Both the position numbers and the translations under genes were made by a program. DNA of 64,000 nucleotides from Streptococcus ferus DSM 20646 (GTDB lineage: Bacteria > Bacillota > Bacilli > Lactobacillales > Streptococcaceae): contig NZ_AQVD01000006.1 in the NCBI RefSeq assembly GCF_000372425.1, positions 1-64,000 on the forward strand. Direction: 5' to 3'. Below the pieces are notes generated by a model. It did no database searches. It was not told the origin of the DNA and was given only the letters and a program-made list of their open reading frames with translations. Shown piece by piece: positions 1 to 8,004 of this stretch (position 1 is the stretch's first letter; the number at the start of each line of letters is the position of its first letter).

Positions 1-150
1 TAAAAGGCAGGTTACCTACGCGTTACTCACCCGTTCGCGACTCATGATGAATGGTGGAGCAAGCTCCGGTATCCATCATGCGTTCCACTTGCATGTATTA
101 GGCACGCCGCCAGCGTTCGTCCTGAGCCAGGATCAAACTCTCTGATAAAA
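1..150 (-). rRNA. rrs: 16S ribosomal RNA, 5' end only (partial)
   Basis: The reverse strand reads the universal 5' start of bacterial 16S rRNA: GAGTTTGATCCTGGCTCAG, then the GACGAACGCTGGCGGCGTGC block and the V1 region, ending at GTAACGCGTAGGTAACCTGC. The V1 loop is of streptococcal type. Only about 150 nt lie in the window; the rest of the rRNA operon continues past position 1. The exact mature 5' end is approximate. Confidence 0.97.
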
Positions 151-281
151 GTTGATCAAACTCAAGCTATCACTAGCTCTTCCGTTTTATTGTTTCTTCA
201 TTGACAGGTTACTTCCGTAACCCGCACTTAACGTCTTGTTCAGTTGTCAAAGGGCTGACCGCTTTTAGCGGCAACTTTTAA

Positions 282-311
282 AGTATAGCAAAACAGCAGA
301 TGGATTGTCAA
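282..311 (-). promoter_or_regulatory. rrn operon promoter
   Basis: TTGACA (306-311, minus) and TATACT (282-287) are separated by 18 bp, about 130 nt before the 16S start. A long A/T-rich tract lies just upstream of the -35 and could act as an UP element. Confidence 0.85.
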
Positions 312-334
312 CTCTTTTTTCTTCTTTTTTGAAA

Positions 335-370
335 AATAATAAAAAAGCTGCAAAATTTCACAGCTCTTTC
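335..370 (-). terminator. Terminator after the degenerate gene, before the rrn promoter
   Basis: An AGCTG...CAGCT stem is followed on the minus strand by a TTTTTTATTATTTTT run, directly after the 3' end of the frameshifted gene. It would insulate the rrn promoter from upstream reading. Confidence 0.6.
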
Positions 371-381
371 CAGAAATAGTC

Positions 382-1297
382 TTATTTTTCCTTAGTTAGC
401 GAAAAACAAAAACCTTTGCTTTGACTATAATCAAACTCTTCATTCATTGCACTTGTCCATTGAATAGGATAGTATTTATCCCCCTCCAATTTAAAGCCAA
501 GTGCTATTTTAAAACCTGCTCCTCCTAGACCTGTTACCCCAGGGATGAAGGGTTCAGATTCCGTTATATAGTCGGCATAACAGTAGGTGTTTTCGCCCAC
601 TTTTTCTAGTTGTGACACTTTTGCGCTATTTGTTTCAACAGCACCATTATACTGATGATTAAAGGTTGTTGTTTCAGATACTGTTCCGTCTTCCGATATA
701 ACTAAAGCAATAGCGTCTGCCTGTTGAGATTTTCCTTTCCAAAGACCAAGAAGTTCTGGGGAAAAATGGAATCTCCTGAGGCTTTAGATGCAGAGGATGA
801 ACTTTTAGTTGTGGTTTCATCACTTGCCTTAGCTTCACTCCTGCTAGAAAAATCTTGTGACAATTTTTGATAAGCTGTCTGCATATCTTTGGGCTTTCTT
901 TCCCTTTTATAAAGGTATTGTCAGAGATTTCAGCAATATCACCTTCATACCAATCGACCAAACGGGTAAGAAGAGGCCCGTCGTTAGTCTCAACTTCCCA
1001 AAAACCCGGACTGTTAGAACCTAGATTGATAATGCCATCAAACTGCTCATTAACAACCATGCTGTCTTTTCCATAGTCACTGGTTAAAAGCCACTGACCA
1101 AAGCGTTCTGCAAGATGACTCCTTCTTAAAACGTAAGATGAGAATGAATGGAGCTACATAGACACAAGCATGACCAAACAAAACTAACCCTTGATGTTCT
1201 AAGGCTATTTTTGTAAACTCAAAGGTCTCTAATTGAAATTTCTCAATTGGAACACGCCCCCCTTAGTAGACGGTAACGTTTCTACATCTGACGTCAT
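382..1297 (-). pseudogene. Frameshifted gene of unknown function (at least four frameshifts)
   Basis: The reading frame can be followed only by changing frame four times: in a run of six G at 1257-1262, near 1125, near 890 and near 750. Read through, it begins MTSDVETLPSTKGG next to an AGGAGG, has a globular N-terminal half ending in a Ser/Thr/Lys-rich linker, and a C-terminal domain with IPGVTGLGGAGFK and NEEFDYSQ. The C-terminal part recalls a domain at the end of streptococcal secreted or membrane proteins of unknown function, but no signal peptide or membrane segment is visible. It is followed by its own terminator. Several frameshifts in one gene, when neighbouring genes are clean, argue for decay rather than read error. 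Family not identified. Confidence 0.7.
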
Positions 1298-1317
1298 CCT
1301 CCTGATTGCTCCTTTTC

Positions 1318-1353
1318 GTAAAACAAACTAGGCTTTACCTTTTGGTAAAGCCT
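1318..1353 (-). terminator. Terminator of the TcaA-like operon
   Basis: A perfect 10-bp stem (AGGCTTTACC/GGTAAAGCCT) with a 4-nt loop is followed on the minus strand by GTTTGTTTT, five bases past the stop of the TcaA-like gene. Confidence 0.85.
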
Positions 1354-1358
1354 AACTA

Positions 1359-3020
1359 TTAGTCAACAGTATCCTCAGTAGAAATGACACTAGATGCACC
1401 ATTACCTGATGTTATTCGGTAATCCGAATAATTATTATAATAGTAACTACTGTCGCCGTTATTATCGTCACCTACGTATTCAACAACAGCTGACCACGAC
1501 AATTTCTGCTTGATATCTCCTGAAGTTTTATGTTTCGAGCTATAAGCATAGTAGAAGTCATACATGACCGTAAACTCCAAATGGTAAGTCGTCGGGCCAA
1601 CTTGCGTGACTTTGCTCACATCAATGTCAGAAAAAGTAATCGAATCTGCGCTTCGATTTTTAGCACCGATGGTATTCGTATCAATCGTATTGGTGACATC
1701 GGCGTAAAATGGGTTTTTATTCCCTCCAGTAAAGATATCATCCAAATTATCGGGTGTCGTGTTATCATAGGCATAGTCTTGAAGTTTGCTATAGGCTGCT
1801 GTAACCAGACTATCTGCTGTATCACGGTCTAAAACGCCTTCTGCATCTAAATTCAAGGTAGCTCCATCGCTAACATTTTCGATGGCTTCTGTTTGTGATT
1901 TTAAGGAGCCTTTATCTTTAAAAGACTTTTGAACATATACTGAAGCTGAATCCGTTACTGCCAGTTTCGAGACGTCATACTTTCCATCTTTCAGCGTCCC
2001 AATCTTTCGACTTCCCACATATAGATCACCGTCAGTCAAATTACTGGTAACCTTAAAACTGAGATACTTAACATTTAATTTGATAGTAGTATCATCCGTA
2101 AGTTCCTCGGCAGAGGAAATTTCAACTGTTTGATTGGAGACTTTCCCTTTGGCTAAAAAAGTATAGTTTCCTGGATAGAGACCTGTCAGTTTTTTCTGAT
2201 AAGAGTCACTTGTTGTTGTCGCCACTTTTTTATCATTAACATAGAAGTCAAGACCCTTGGTGTTGATTGAAACCTGAGCCGTTACTGGTGTCACAACAAC
2301 TTTCCAATCTGGAAAAATAAGGAATTTCCTGCCTGCATTGCGCATTTGATCAGAGGTCATCAGGTCAGACATGGTTACGTTTGTTTTATCCTTTGGATTC
2401 CGATAGGTCAATTCTGATTTTTTAATAGGCTTTCCTGTATCGCTCCAAATTTGATATTCCAACGACTTATCAAAACTTGATTTAGAGACGTCTAAGTAGC
2501 GTTCTGCAACTGCCTGACGAGAATAATACTGACTACCATACAGATAGCCTATCAAGACTAGAATAGCCCCCAAAACACCCGCGGCAATGCCTAGTTTTTT
2601 CCATATTGACATCGGTTGCTTAACTAATTTGGGAGTTGATTTTGGCTTTTTTGATGTCTCCAAAAATTGATTAATTGTGGTTAAGTCATATTGATGCGTC
2701 TTACCAACAACAAATTCCTGGGGACTTGGTTTACGGCCAATATACTTTTCAAAGGCAGCCAGCCATTGCTCTTTGGATGATTGATCAGCGGTTGGTGATG
2801 GCAAATTCTCTGCTTGCGGCTCTAGAGAACCGTCTTCTGGCAGATCTGCTTCGTCAGCAACATTATACAGGGCATTAGCTTCTTGTGGCTTCTGACCGGC
2901 TATTTCCTTAATTTTCTTTAAATCAAAATCAGTCTTTTTCCCTTCAAGAAACTCTTGAGGGCTTGGCTTACGACCAATAACTTTTTCAAATAATTCCGTC
3001 CACTTTTCTTTACTTGCCAT
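1359..3020 (-). CDS. TcaA/YvbJ-like membrane protein with two N-terminal GRxPSP modules
   Basis: 553 residues. The cytoplasmic N-terminus carries two copies of a ~35-residue module (residues 7-41 and 86-121), each W-x3-F-E-K-x-I-GRKPSPQEF followed by a [FY]DL.[KT]I segment. One transmembrane helix follows at about 143-162, then a large extracellular part. The extracellular part resembles TcaA/YvbJ proteins: an all-beta repeat with a VNDKKVATT segment and LYPGNYTF, a second one with GDLYVGSRKIGT, and a C-terminal NTF2-like domain. Usual TcaA proteins begin with a zinc ribbon; here the modules take its place. It is the second gene of a two-gene operon, 9 bp after a gene with the same module. 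TcaA relatives are linked to envelope stress and glycopeptide response; the role here is inferred. Confidence 0.75.
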   Translation of the reverse strand: MASKEKWTELFEKVIGRKPSPQEFLEGKKTDFDLKKIKEIAGQKPQEANALYNVADEADLPEDGSLEPQAENLPSPTADQSSKEQWLAAFEKYIGRKPSPQEFVVGKTHQYDLTTINQFLETSKKPKSTPKLVKQPMSIWKKLGIAAGVLGAILVLIGYLYGSQYYSRQAVAERYLDVSKSSFDKSLEYQIWSDTGKPIKKSELTYRNPKDKTNVTMSDLMTSDQMRNAGRKFLIFPDWKVVVTPVTAQVSINTKGLDFYVNDKKVATTTSDSYQKKLTGLYPGNYTFLAKGKVSNQTVEISSAEELTDDTTIKLNVKYLSFKVTSNLTDGDLYVGSRKIGTLKDGKYDVSKLAVTDSASVYVQKSFKDKGSLKSQTEAIENVSDGATLNLDAEGVLDRDTADSLVTAAYSKLQDYAYDNTTPDNLDDIFTGGNKNPFYADVTNTIDTNTIGAKNRSADSITFSDIDVSKVTQVGPTTYHLEFTVMYDFYYAYSSKHKTSGDIKQKLSWSAVVEYVGDDNNGDSSYYYNNYSDYRITSGNGASSVISTEDTVD

Positions 3021-3029
3021 TTAATCACC

Positions 3030-4160
3030 CTAGTATAACTCTTTTAATGAAGTTTGAAAATTTTCTATTCCTGAAAGGAAAGAAGATAGAAGTGTCTTAT
3101 CAAGAACATAAATAATAACGACAAAGATAAATAAGGCTATCAATGAAACGTAGAAATGATTAAGATAGCCAAACGAGCTCTTGACATTTCCTAGATAAAC
3201 GACTAACAAAATCGCCAAACCAACAATGCTAAATAAAACCAAGTAGATCAAAACTGTCTTCGCAGAGGTAACTGCTGGGATTTTTTTGATTAGGTTCACA
3301 AGGTAAGCGAGGGCTGTGAGGGGATCGCTGCCTATTGATGAGATGGAAGATAAGATTGAACCAGAATATTGATTATAGACAACTAATTTATTGGGCGCCA
3401 TAAAACTCACTGCTAAAGCTAATAAATTAATCACTGCTAAAAGAGGCGTAAAAGACAACACCTGGCCTACCAACTCTGTCAATTTCGTCTGAGATTTAGA
3501 TGTAACTTTATGGATAAGAGAAGGAATTCCGGAGATCAGAAGATAAGCCACTAAAATAATAAGGCTTACAGAGATTACCTTAGTAAATCCAAAGCTGCTG
3601 TCCACAACATCTTCAAGTGTTGAAAAGAGTTCTGGCTGCTGTAGTTTGAGACTCTCGCCGCTAATCGTCATATTGATTACTGATGTGAAGATACGATGAA
3701 TATAGTTAACATAGCCCCATGCCAAAAATAAAGCTGCTAAAGCAAGTGTTATTAGGCCATATACAAGGTAAGAAGCCTGCGTTTTTATCTGGGGAGCTTT
3801 TAATTGATCCATAAACCAAACAAAATAATTCTTTCCCTTCACCTTAAAATCGGCCAAGGCTTGATTTTCTGAACCAGACTGTTGCTCTGCTGGTGAAAAC
3901 ACTTCATTGGCATAAGGGTAAGCTGATGCAGTCTGGAAGTCCGGATTTTGACCCTCAATCTTTTCAAGCTGCGAATTTGTGCTGACAGCACCTGAGTCCT
4001 CTACTGTATCAAATACTTGGGAACCCTTGTCCTCATTTTCAATATTTGTGACATCATAGTCCTGAAATTCATTTGCTGCTAATGCCTCTGCTATTTCCGC
4101 AGCAGAAGGTGTTCTGCCGTTGATGGCCTCAAAATAATCTAACCAGTCTTCTCGGTTCAT
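3030..4160 (-). CDS. Five-TM membrane protein with N-terminal GRxPSP module (unknown function)
   Basis: 376 residues. Residues 6-40 form one copy of the same module found twice in the next gene (DWLDYFEAINGRTPSAAEI...YDVTNI). An acidic, probably disordered cytoplasmic linker follows to about residue 125. Five hydrophobic segments then span about 131-156, 195-216, 235-255, 303-325 and 335-355. The layout (N-terminal recognition module, linker, multi-TM body) recalls streptococcal zinc-ribbon membrane proteins of the DUF6574/Yip1-like kind, but no cysteine pairs are present. A clean promoter precedes it and the TcaA-like gene follows by 9 bp, so the two proteins probably act together at the membrane. 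No biochemical function can be assigned. Confidence 0.7.
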   Translation of the reverse strand: MNREDWLDYFEAINGRTPSAAEIAEALAANEFQDYDVTNIENEDKGSQVFDTVEDSGAVSTNSQLEKIEGQNPDFQTASAYPYANEVFSPAEQQSGSENQALADFKVKGKNYFVWFMDQLKAPQIKTQASYLVYGLITLALAALFLAWGYVNYIHRIFTSVINMTISGESLKLQQPELFSTLEDVVDSSFGFTKVISVSLIILVAYLLISGIPSLIHKVTSKSQTKLTELVGQVLSFTPLLAVINLLALAVSFMAPNKLVVYNQYSGSILSSISSIGSDPLTALAYLVNLIKKIPAVTSAKTVLIYLVLFSIVGLAILLVVYLGNVKSSFGYLNHFYVSLIALFIFVVIIYVLDKTLLSSFLSGIENFQTSLKELY

Positions 4161-4205
4161 GTCAATATCCTTACAAATAAATTAAAAATGTTACAAACAA
4201 GAAAC

Positions 4206-4234
4206 ATTATACCATGTAATTCCTATTCTGACAA
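4206..4234 (-). promoter_or_regulatory. Promoter of the TcaA-like operon
   Basis: TTGTCA (4229-4234) and TATAAT (4206-4211) with 17 bp between them on the minus strand, about 45 nt before the start codon. This is one of the best sigma-A matches in the window. Confidence 0.85.
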
Positions 4235-4247
4235 GGTTTTGAGAGAA

Positions 4248-4285
4248 CAAAAGGAGCAAGAAAGTAATCTTTCTTGCTCCTTTTT
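4248..4285 (-). terminator. Terminator after hpf
   Basis: A 15-bp perfect stem (AAAGGAGCAAGAAAG and its complement) with a 4-nt loop, flanked by A and T runs on both sides. It follows hpf and isolates it from the TcaA-like operon. Confidence 0.9.
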
Positions 4286-4303
4286 AGTCTACTTTAACAG
4301 TTA

Positions 4304-4855
4304 TTATTTTGCTTCAATGACACCCAACTCACCATCTTCACGGCGGTATAGGACATTGGTGGTATTATCATTTGCATCTGTGTAGATAAAGAAGTCGTGC
4401 CCTAGCAATTCCATTTGTAAAAGAGCTTCTTCAACGTCCATTGGTTTTAAAGTGATGTTTTTGGTTCTGACGACACGGGAAGAAACAGCTTCTTCATCAA
4501 CTTCTTCCGCTTCAAACTCTGTTGTAAAGACATGTGCAGCAGGTACTTTTTCACGATGTTTTTTAGCAATTTTGGTTTTGTTCTTACGAATTTGACGTTC
4601 AATTTTGTCCACAACCAAGTCAACTGAACCGTACATATCTTGCGACACATCTTCTGCCCGCAAGGTCATGGAGCCTAGTAAAATGGTCACTTCCACTTTA
4701 GCCGTTTTTTCACGGTAGACTTTGAGATTAACACGAGCGTCTAATTCTTGATCCTCGTTAAAATATTTCTCAATCTTGCTAATCTTGTTTTCGACATAAG
4801 AACGGATAGCTTCTGTTACTTCGATGTTTTCGCCTCGAATGCTATATTTAATCAT
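4304..4855 (-). CDS. hpf: Ribosome hibernation promoting factor, long form
   Basis: 183 residues, the length of long HPF. The N-terminal half (1-~100) is the sigma-54 modulation/YfiA fold that binds the decoding centre (starts MIKYSIRGENIEVTEAIRSY). The C-terminal half (~125-183) is the dimerisation domain (PMDVEEALLQMELLGHDFF, then YRREDGELGVIEA) that drives 100S ribosome formation in stationary phase. It lies after comFA-comFC, the usual streptococcal order, but has its own promoter and terminator. A weak catabolite-control-like sequence lies just after the promoter. Confidence 0.97.
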   Translation of the reverse strand: MIKYSIRGENIEVTEAIRSYVENKISKIEKYFNEDQELDARVNLKVYREKTAKVEVTILLGSMTLRAEDVSQDMYGSVDLVVDKIERQIRKNKTKIAKKHREKVPAAHVFTTEFEAEEVDEEAVSSRVVRTKNITLKPMDVEEALLQMELLGHDFFIYTDANDNTTNVLYRREDGELGVIEAK

Positions 4856-4895
4856 AAAATACCTCTTTTCTAAGCTAAGCGCTTTCTTTAATAAT

Positions 4896-4923
4896 ATTAT
4901 ACCGCTTTCATGAAAATTTGCAA
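4896..4923 (-). promoter_or_regulatory. hpf promoter
   Basis: TTGCAA (4918-4923) and TATAAT (4896-4901) with a 16-bp spacer on the minus strand, about 40 nt before the hpf ATG. It lies in the gap between comFC and hpf, so hpf need not depend on competence transcription. Confidence 0.75.
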
Positions 4924-4931
4924 GGATTTAA

Positions 4932-5594
4932 TTAGCGGGCCAAAGAAAAAGAAACAATGGTTTTCACGCCATTTTCATACAATAGTTGTTTCGCTAGCTG
5001 GATTGTCGTTCCCGTGGTATAAATATCATCTACCAGACAAATTTTTTGAGGGAGTTTGGCTCTTGCTTTTAAGGTAAAGAGCTGCTGAGTAGCAAGGCGG
5101 CTCTGGCGGTCTTTACTGGATTGCTTTTCCGAAGCTCTTTTTTCAAGAAGATTATGGTAGGGAAGTTTGGCTTCGTCCAAGAAAGCCTGAACTTGATTAA
5201 AACCTCTTTCTTTCAGGCTTATCTGACTGAGAGGGATAGGAACAAGGCTGTAATCGCGGTAAGCCAATAAAGCAACTCTGATATCTTTTGCAAAAACCGA
5301 TCTTAAGCAATAATCTCCCTGAAATTTATAACGGCTAAAATAATCTTTCATGGCCTGATTATAAACATACAAGGCCTGATGACTGACCGTCTGACCCTTA
5401 TTTCTCCAATAAAGACAGTCTTGACAGATGCCTGACACAGCTTCTTTGAAACACTGTTTACAGTGATCGAGACTAATTCTCGAAAAAGAGGACTGACAGC
5501 CCGAACATATCAGAGAATCAATTCGTTTTAAAAGAATAATGTCTAAAAATCGATAATTTTTTTGAACAAGCTCTGAGCAGAGAAGACAGGACAC
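4932..5594 (-). CDS. comFC: ComFC phosphoribosyltransferase-like competence protein
   Basis: 220 residues. The N-terminal ~60 residues carry several CxxC pairs (Cys 3/6, 30/33, 45/48, 57/60) typical of the ComF zinc finger. The rest is a type I phosphoribosyltransferase fold with the PRPP loop VDDIYTTGTT at 188-197 and the RGFNQ motif. ComFC acts with ComFA in uptake of transforming DNA. The start is GTG and overlaps the comFA stop as TAGTG, with AGGAGGG just upstream, so the two are translationally coupled. Confidence 0.95.
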   Translation of the reverse strand: MSCLLCSELVQKNYRFLDIILLKRIDSLICSGCQSSFSRISLDHCKQCFKEAVSGICQDCLYWRNKGQTVSHQALYVYNQAMKDYFSRYKFQGDYCLRSVFAKDIRVALLAYRDYSLVPIPLSQISLKERGFNQVQAFLDEAKLPYHNLLEKRASEKQSSKDRQSRLATQQLFTLKARAKLPQKICLVDDIYTTGTTIQLAKQLLYENGVKTIVSFSLAR

Positions 5595-6892
5595 TAAAAC
5601 CCTCCTCTTCGATTCATCTCTTTAATTTCTGAAATCGTTTGTTGAATGGCTGTGGTAAGCCCATCGTGAAAAAACAAAAGCTCACCTGTCGGTCTTTCAA
5701 TAGACCGGCCGGTACGGCCTGAAATCTGAACTAAGGCTGATTTTGTGAACAGACGATGGTTAGCCTCCAAAACAAAGACATCAACACAGGGAAAGGTCAC
5801 TCCACGCTCCAATATAGTGGTGGAGACTAAAATATCAATTTCCTTTTTTCGGAAAGCTTCTACCTTGTCCAGGCGACTTTCTGTTCGACTTGAGACAAAG
5901 GCGATTTTGTCATTGGGCAGGAATTCTTGCAGACATTCAGCAAACGCTTGTCCTCGGTCAATATTTGGAAAGAAAAGCAATAAGGGAAAACCTGTCTTTC
6001 TCTGCACCTGCAGTCTCTTCAACAAGGTTTTTGGGAGGCGCCTCTTTTTCAGACCGGGAATTAGTGACGGGAGCCAGACCGTCTTCGGAACAACAAGGGG
6101 ATTCGCATGAAAGCGTCTGGCTAAGTTGATTTTCTTTAGCTGACCTTTTTTGACCTGCCTATCTAGTTCTTGTGTTGAGGTGGCCGTCAGAAAAATTTTA
6201 ACCCCATCCGTTTTAAGGGATTGGTTGAGCGCATGATAAAGCATCGGATTGTCCACAAAAGGAAAGGCATCAACTTCATCAATGATTAAAAGATCAAAAG
6301 CCTGATAAAATTTGATTAACTGATGTGTTGTTGCAATCAGCAAGGGAGCCCTCTCATAGGCTTCTGATTGACCATGGAGCAGAGAAATCGGACAGGCAAA
6401 ATCTTTTTGCAGCCGCCGATGCAGTTCTAAACAAACATCGATTCTAGGACTGGCTAGAGCGACAGACCCTCCTTGGCTAACGACATGGGCAATCGTCTCA
6501 TATATCATTTCTGTTTTACCAGCACCTGTTACGGCGTGAACCAACAAATCCGTTTTTTCCTGAATACCCGCCAACAGCGCATCGGATACTTCCTGCTGAA
6601 AAGCGGTTAACTGCCCCTCCCATAAAAGCGCCTGCTGGGCTGGAAAAGCTTTTTGCTCTAGCCAATAGAGACTATCCTTACTGGTCAGACGACCAAAAAC
6701 AAGGCAGGCTCTGCAATAGAAACTGCCATCAGGCAAACGGTGTGTGTTTTCTACCTGACCGGCACAGCGATTACAGAAAAAATGACCTGATTTTTTCGTC
6801 ATTGCCGGCATCTTTTGTGCCAATTCATGGTAGGCTGCCGGAAGCTGATCAGCGGTCAGCAGTCGTCCACAATACTGTTCTAGTCTTTCCAT
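5594..6892 (-). CDS. comFA: ComFA DEAD-like DNA translocase for transformation
   Basis: 432 residues. A zinc finger with two CxxC pairs (about Cys 40/43 and 60/63) precedes a superfamily 2 helicase core: Walker A VTGAGKTE at about 121-128, a DEVDAF Walker B, TATS motif III and a C-terminal helicase domain with QISGRTGRS. ComFA powers entry of single-stranded DNA through the ComEC channel. The ATG at 6892 is chosen over a GTG one codon upstream because family members start here. A SigX box ends only 8 nt before the ATG and there is no good Shine-Dalgarno sequence. Confidence 0.95.
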   Translation of the reverse strand: MERLEQYCGRLLTADQLPAAYHELAQKMPAMTKKSGHFFCNRCAGQVENTHRLPDGSFYCRACLVFGRLTSKDSLYWLEQKAFPAQQALLWEGQLTAFQQEVSDALLAGIQEKTDLLVHAVTGAGKTEMIYETIAHVVSQGGSVALASPRIDVCLELHRRLQKDFACPISLLHGQSEAYERAPLLIATTHQLIKFYQAFDLLIIDEVDAFPFVDNPMLYHALNQSLKTDGVKIFLTATSTQELDRQVKKGQLKKINLARRFHANPLVVPKTVWLPSLIPGLKKRRLPKTLLKRLQVQRKTGFPLLLFFPNIDRGQAFAECLQEFLPNDKIAFVSSRTESRLDKVEAFRKKEIDILVSTTILERGVTFPCVDVFVLEANHRLFTKSALVQISGRTGRSIERPTGELLFFHDGLTTAIQQTISEIKEMNRRGGF

Positions 6893-6900
6893 CACTTTCT

Positions 6901-6908
6901 TATTCGCA
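6901..6908 (-). promoter_or_regulatory. SigX (ComX) CIN-box for comFA
   Basis: TGCGAATA on the minus strand matches the streptococcal competence sigma-factor -10 element TACGAATA at 7 of 8 positions. It lies 8 nt before the comFA ATG, so transcription would start at or next to the start codon. Confidence 0.8.
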
Positions 6909-6923
6909 ATATAACCAGAGAAC

Positions 6924-6952
6924 TTGCAACTTATCTTAAAAATGTGTACACT
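6924..6952 (+). promoter_or_regulatory. yigZ promoter abutting the start codon
   Basis: TTGCAA (6924-6929) and TACACT (6947-6952) with a 17-bp spacer. The -10 ends 6 nt before the yigZ ATG at 6959, so the expected start of transcription is the A of ATG. Confidence 0.75.
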
Positions 6953-6958
6953 TTTTCT

Positions 6959-7588
6959 ATGAACTATCGGACAATTGCCAAAGATGGCCTGACTCAGGAC
7001 GTCATCAAAAAATCACGTTTTATCTGCCAAACAAAGCGTATTTACTCTGAAGAGGAAGGTCGAGATTTTATTGCTAAAATCAAGAAAGAACATTATAAAG
7101 CTAATCACTCCTGCTCTGCTATGATTATAGGCGAGGACAGCAGCATTAAACGCTCCAGCGATGACGGTGAACCAAGCGGAACCGCCGGTATCCCTATGCT
7201 GACTGTTCTTGAAAAAAACGAACTAACCAATATTGTTGCTGTCGTAACGCGCTATTTTGGGGGTATTAAGCTTGGTACAGGCGGCTTAATTAGAGCCTAT
7301 TCCAGTAGCGTCGCACATCATCTAAACGAAATCGGACTCGTGACCATCAAGGAACAAAGAGGCGTTCAAATTGACTTAACCTATTCCCAATACCAAACGT
7401 TCTCCAATTTTCTGGAAAGACAAGCCTTAAAGGAACATCAGACAGACTTTGGCACTCGGGTGACATCGACCGTTTTTGCCGATCCGGAAAAACTGGCACT
7501 CATCTTGCAAGAACTGGAGGACTTTTATCAAGGAAAAATCACTTATCAGCTGACAGAGAGTCAGTTAGTGGAAGTCCCTGTAAATTAA
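6959..7588 (+). CDS. yigZ: YigZ/IMPACT family protein
   Basis: 209 residues from the ATG. The N-terminal UPF0029 (IMPACT) domain is clear: KKSRFIC, the SDDGEPSGTAG loop and TRYFGGIKLGTGGL. A smaller DUF1949 domain with a ferredoxin-like fold follows. The bacterial family is conserved but its biochemical role is not settled; eukaryotic IMPACT acts on translation control. The gene is divergent from comFA, as in other streptococci. A GTG five codons upstream is less likely because it falls inside the promoter. No Shine-Dalgarno precedes either start. Confidence 0.9.
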   Translation: MNYRTIAKDGLTQDVIKKSRFICQTKRIYSEEEGRDFIAKIKKEHYKANHSCSAMIIGEDSSIKRSSDDGEPSGTAGIPMLTVLEKNELTNIVAVVTRYFGGIKLGTGGLIRAYSSSVAHHLNEIGLVTIKEQRGVQIDLTYSQYQTFSNFLERQALKEHQTDFGTRVTSTVFADPEKLALILQELEDFYQGKITYQLTESQLVEVPVN

Positions 7589-7622
7589 AAAGAAGCTGGG
7601 TAATTTGTCCCAGCTTCTTTTT
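7587..7622. terminator. Bidirectional terminator between yigZ and csp
   Basis: AAAAAGAAGCTGGG and CCCAGCTTCTTTTT flank an 8-nt loop, with A/T tails on both sides, between two convergent genes. Confidence 0.92.
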
Positions 7623-7633
7623 AATTAAGTTAA

Positions 7634-7837
7634 TTAAGCATTTTTAATAATGTTTACGGCTTGAGGTCCACGAGCGCCCTCTTCAATGTCGAAAGTAACT
7701 TTTTGTCCTTCATCAAGTGTTTTGAAACCATCTGCCTGAATGGCTGAAAAATGTGCAAAAACATCTGTGCCGTTCTCAGCAGTGATGAAACCAAAACCTT
7801 TTTCTTGATTAAACCATTTAACTGTACCTTGTGTCAT
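7634..7837 (-). CDS. cspA: Cold-shock protein (CspA family)
   Basis: 67 residues, one cold-shock domain. The RNA-binding motifs KGFGFI and VFAHFSAI are both present. Such proteins bind single-stranded RNA and melt secondary structure, at low temperature or constitutively. The start has AAAGGAAAC upstream. It is single-gene, with a shared terminator against yigZ, and the ~90-nt region upstream probably holds a 5' leader, though I could not place its promoter firmly. Confidence 0.95.
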   Translation of the reverse strand: MTQGTVKWFNQEKGFGFITAENGTDVFAHFSAIQADGFKTLDEGQKVTFDIEEGARGPQAVNIIKNA

Positions 7838-7965
7838 ACATCTGTTTCCTTTCTAATGAGATTTGTAAATTAGACAGGTAAAGATGATAAAACACAAAAA
7901 TAACTCCGAATAAATCTACTGTCTCATGGTAACACAATCTATCATCTTCGTCAATCAAAAGGTGG

Positions 7966-7992
7966 TGATAGGCTTTCATTATCACCGTGATA
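7966..7992 (+). promoter_or_regulatory. CYS-box (CmbR/CysR-type operator) upstream of cysK
   Basis: TGATA-N9-TATCA-N3-TGATA, an exact fit to the three-part CYS-box described for LysR-type cysteine regulators of streptococci. Its second and third parts form the palindrome TTATCACCGTGATAA. It ends 12 nt before the cysK -35. The same arrangement precedes the transporter genes at 37 kb. Confidence 0.85.
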
Positions 7993-8004
7993 AGAAATAT
8001 GTAT

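Larger units (their letters stand above)
151..381 (-). other. rRNA operon leader and upstream region (no gene)
   Basis: This stretch holds the pre-16S leader, one strong promoter and, at its distal end, a terminator for the degenerate gene upstream. The leader contains a GGGTTACGGAAGTAACC hairpin and short inverted repeats near the 16S start that could take part in RNase III processing. I see no open reading frame here. Confidence 0.7.

Noticed and set aside
1673..1680. A perfect SigX box (TACGAATA, minus strand) inside the TcaA-like gene
   Set aside because: It lies in mid-coding sequence with no gene start downstream at a fitting distance, so it is probably chance.
4874..4887. Catabolite-control (cre)-like sequence after the hpf promoter
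   Set aside because: Ten central bases fit but three outer consensus positions do not; too weak to report as a site.
5745..6129. Plus-strand open frames of 79-121 codons opposite comFA
   Set aside because: They are mirror frames of comFA with no ribosome site or recognisable domain.
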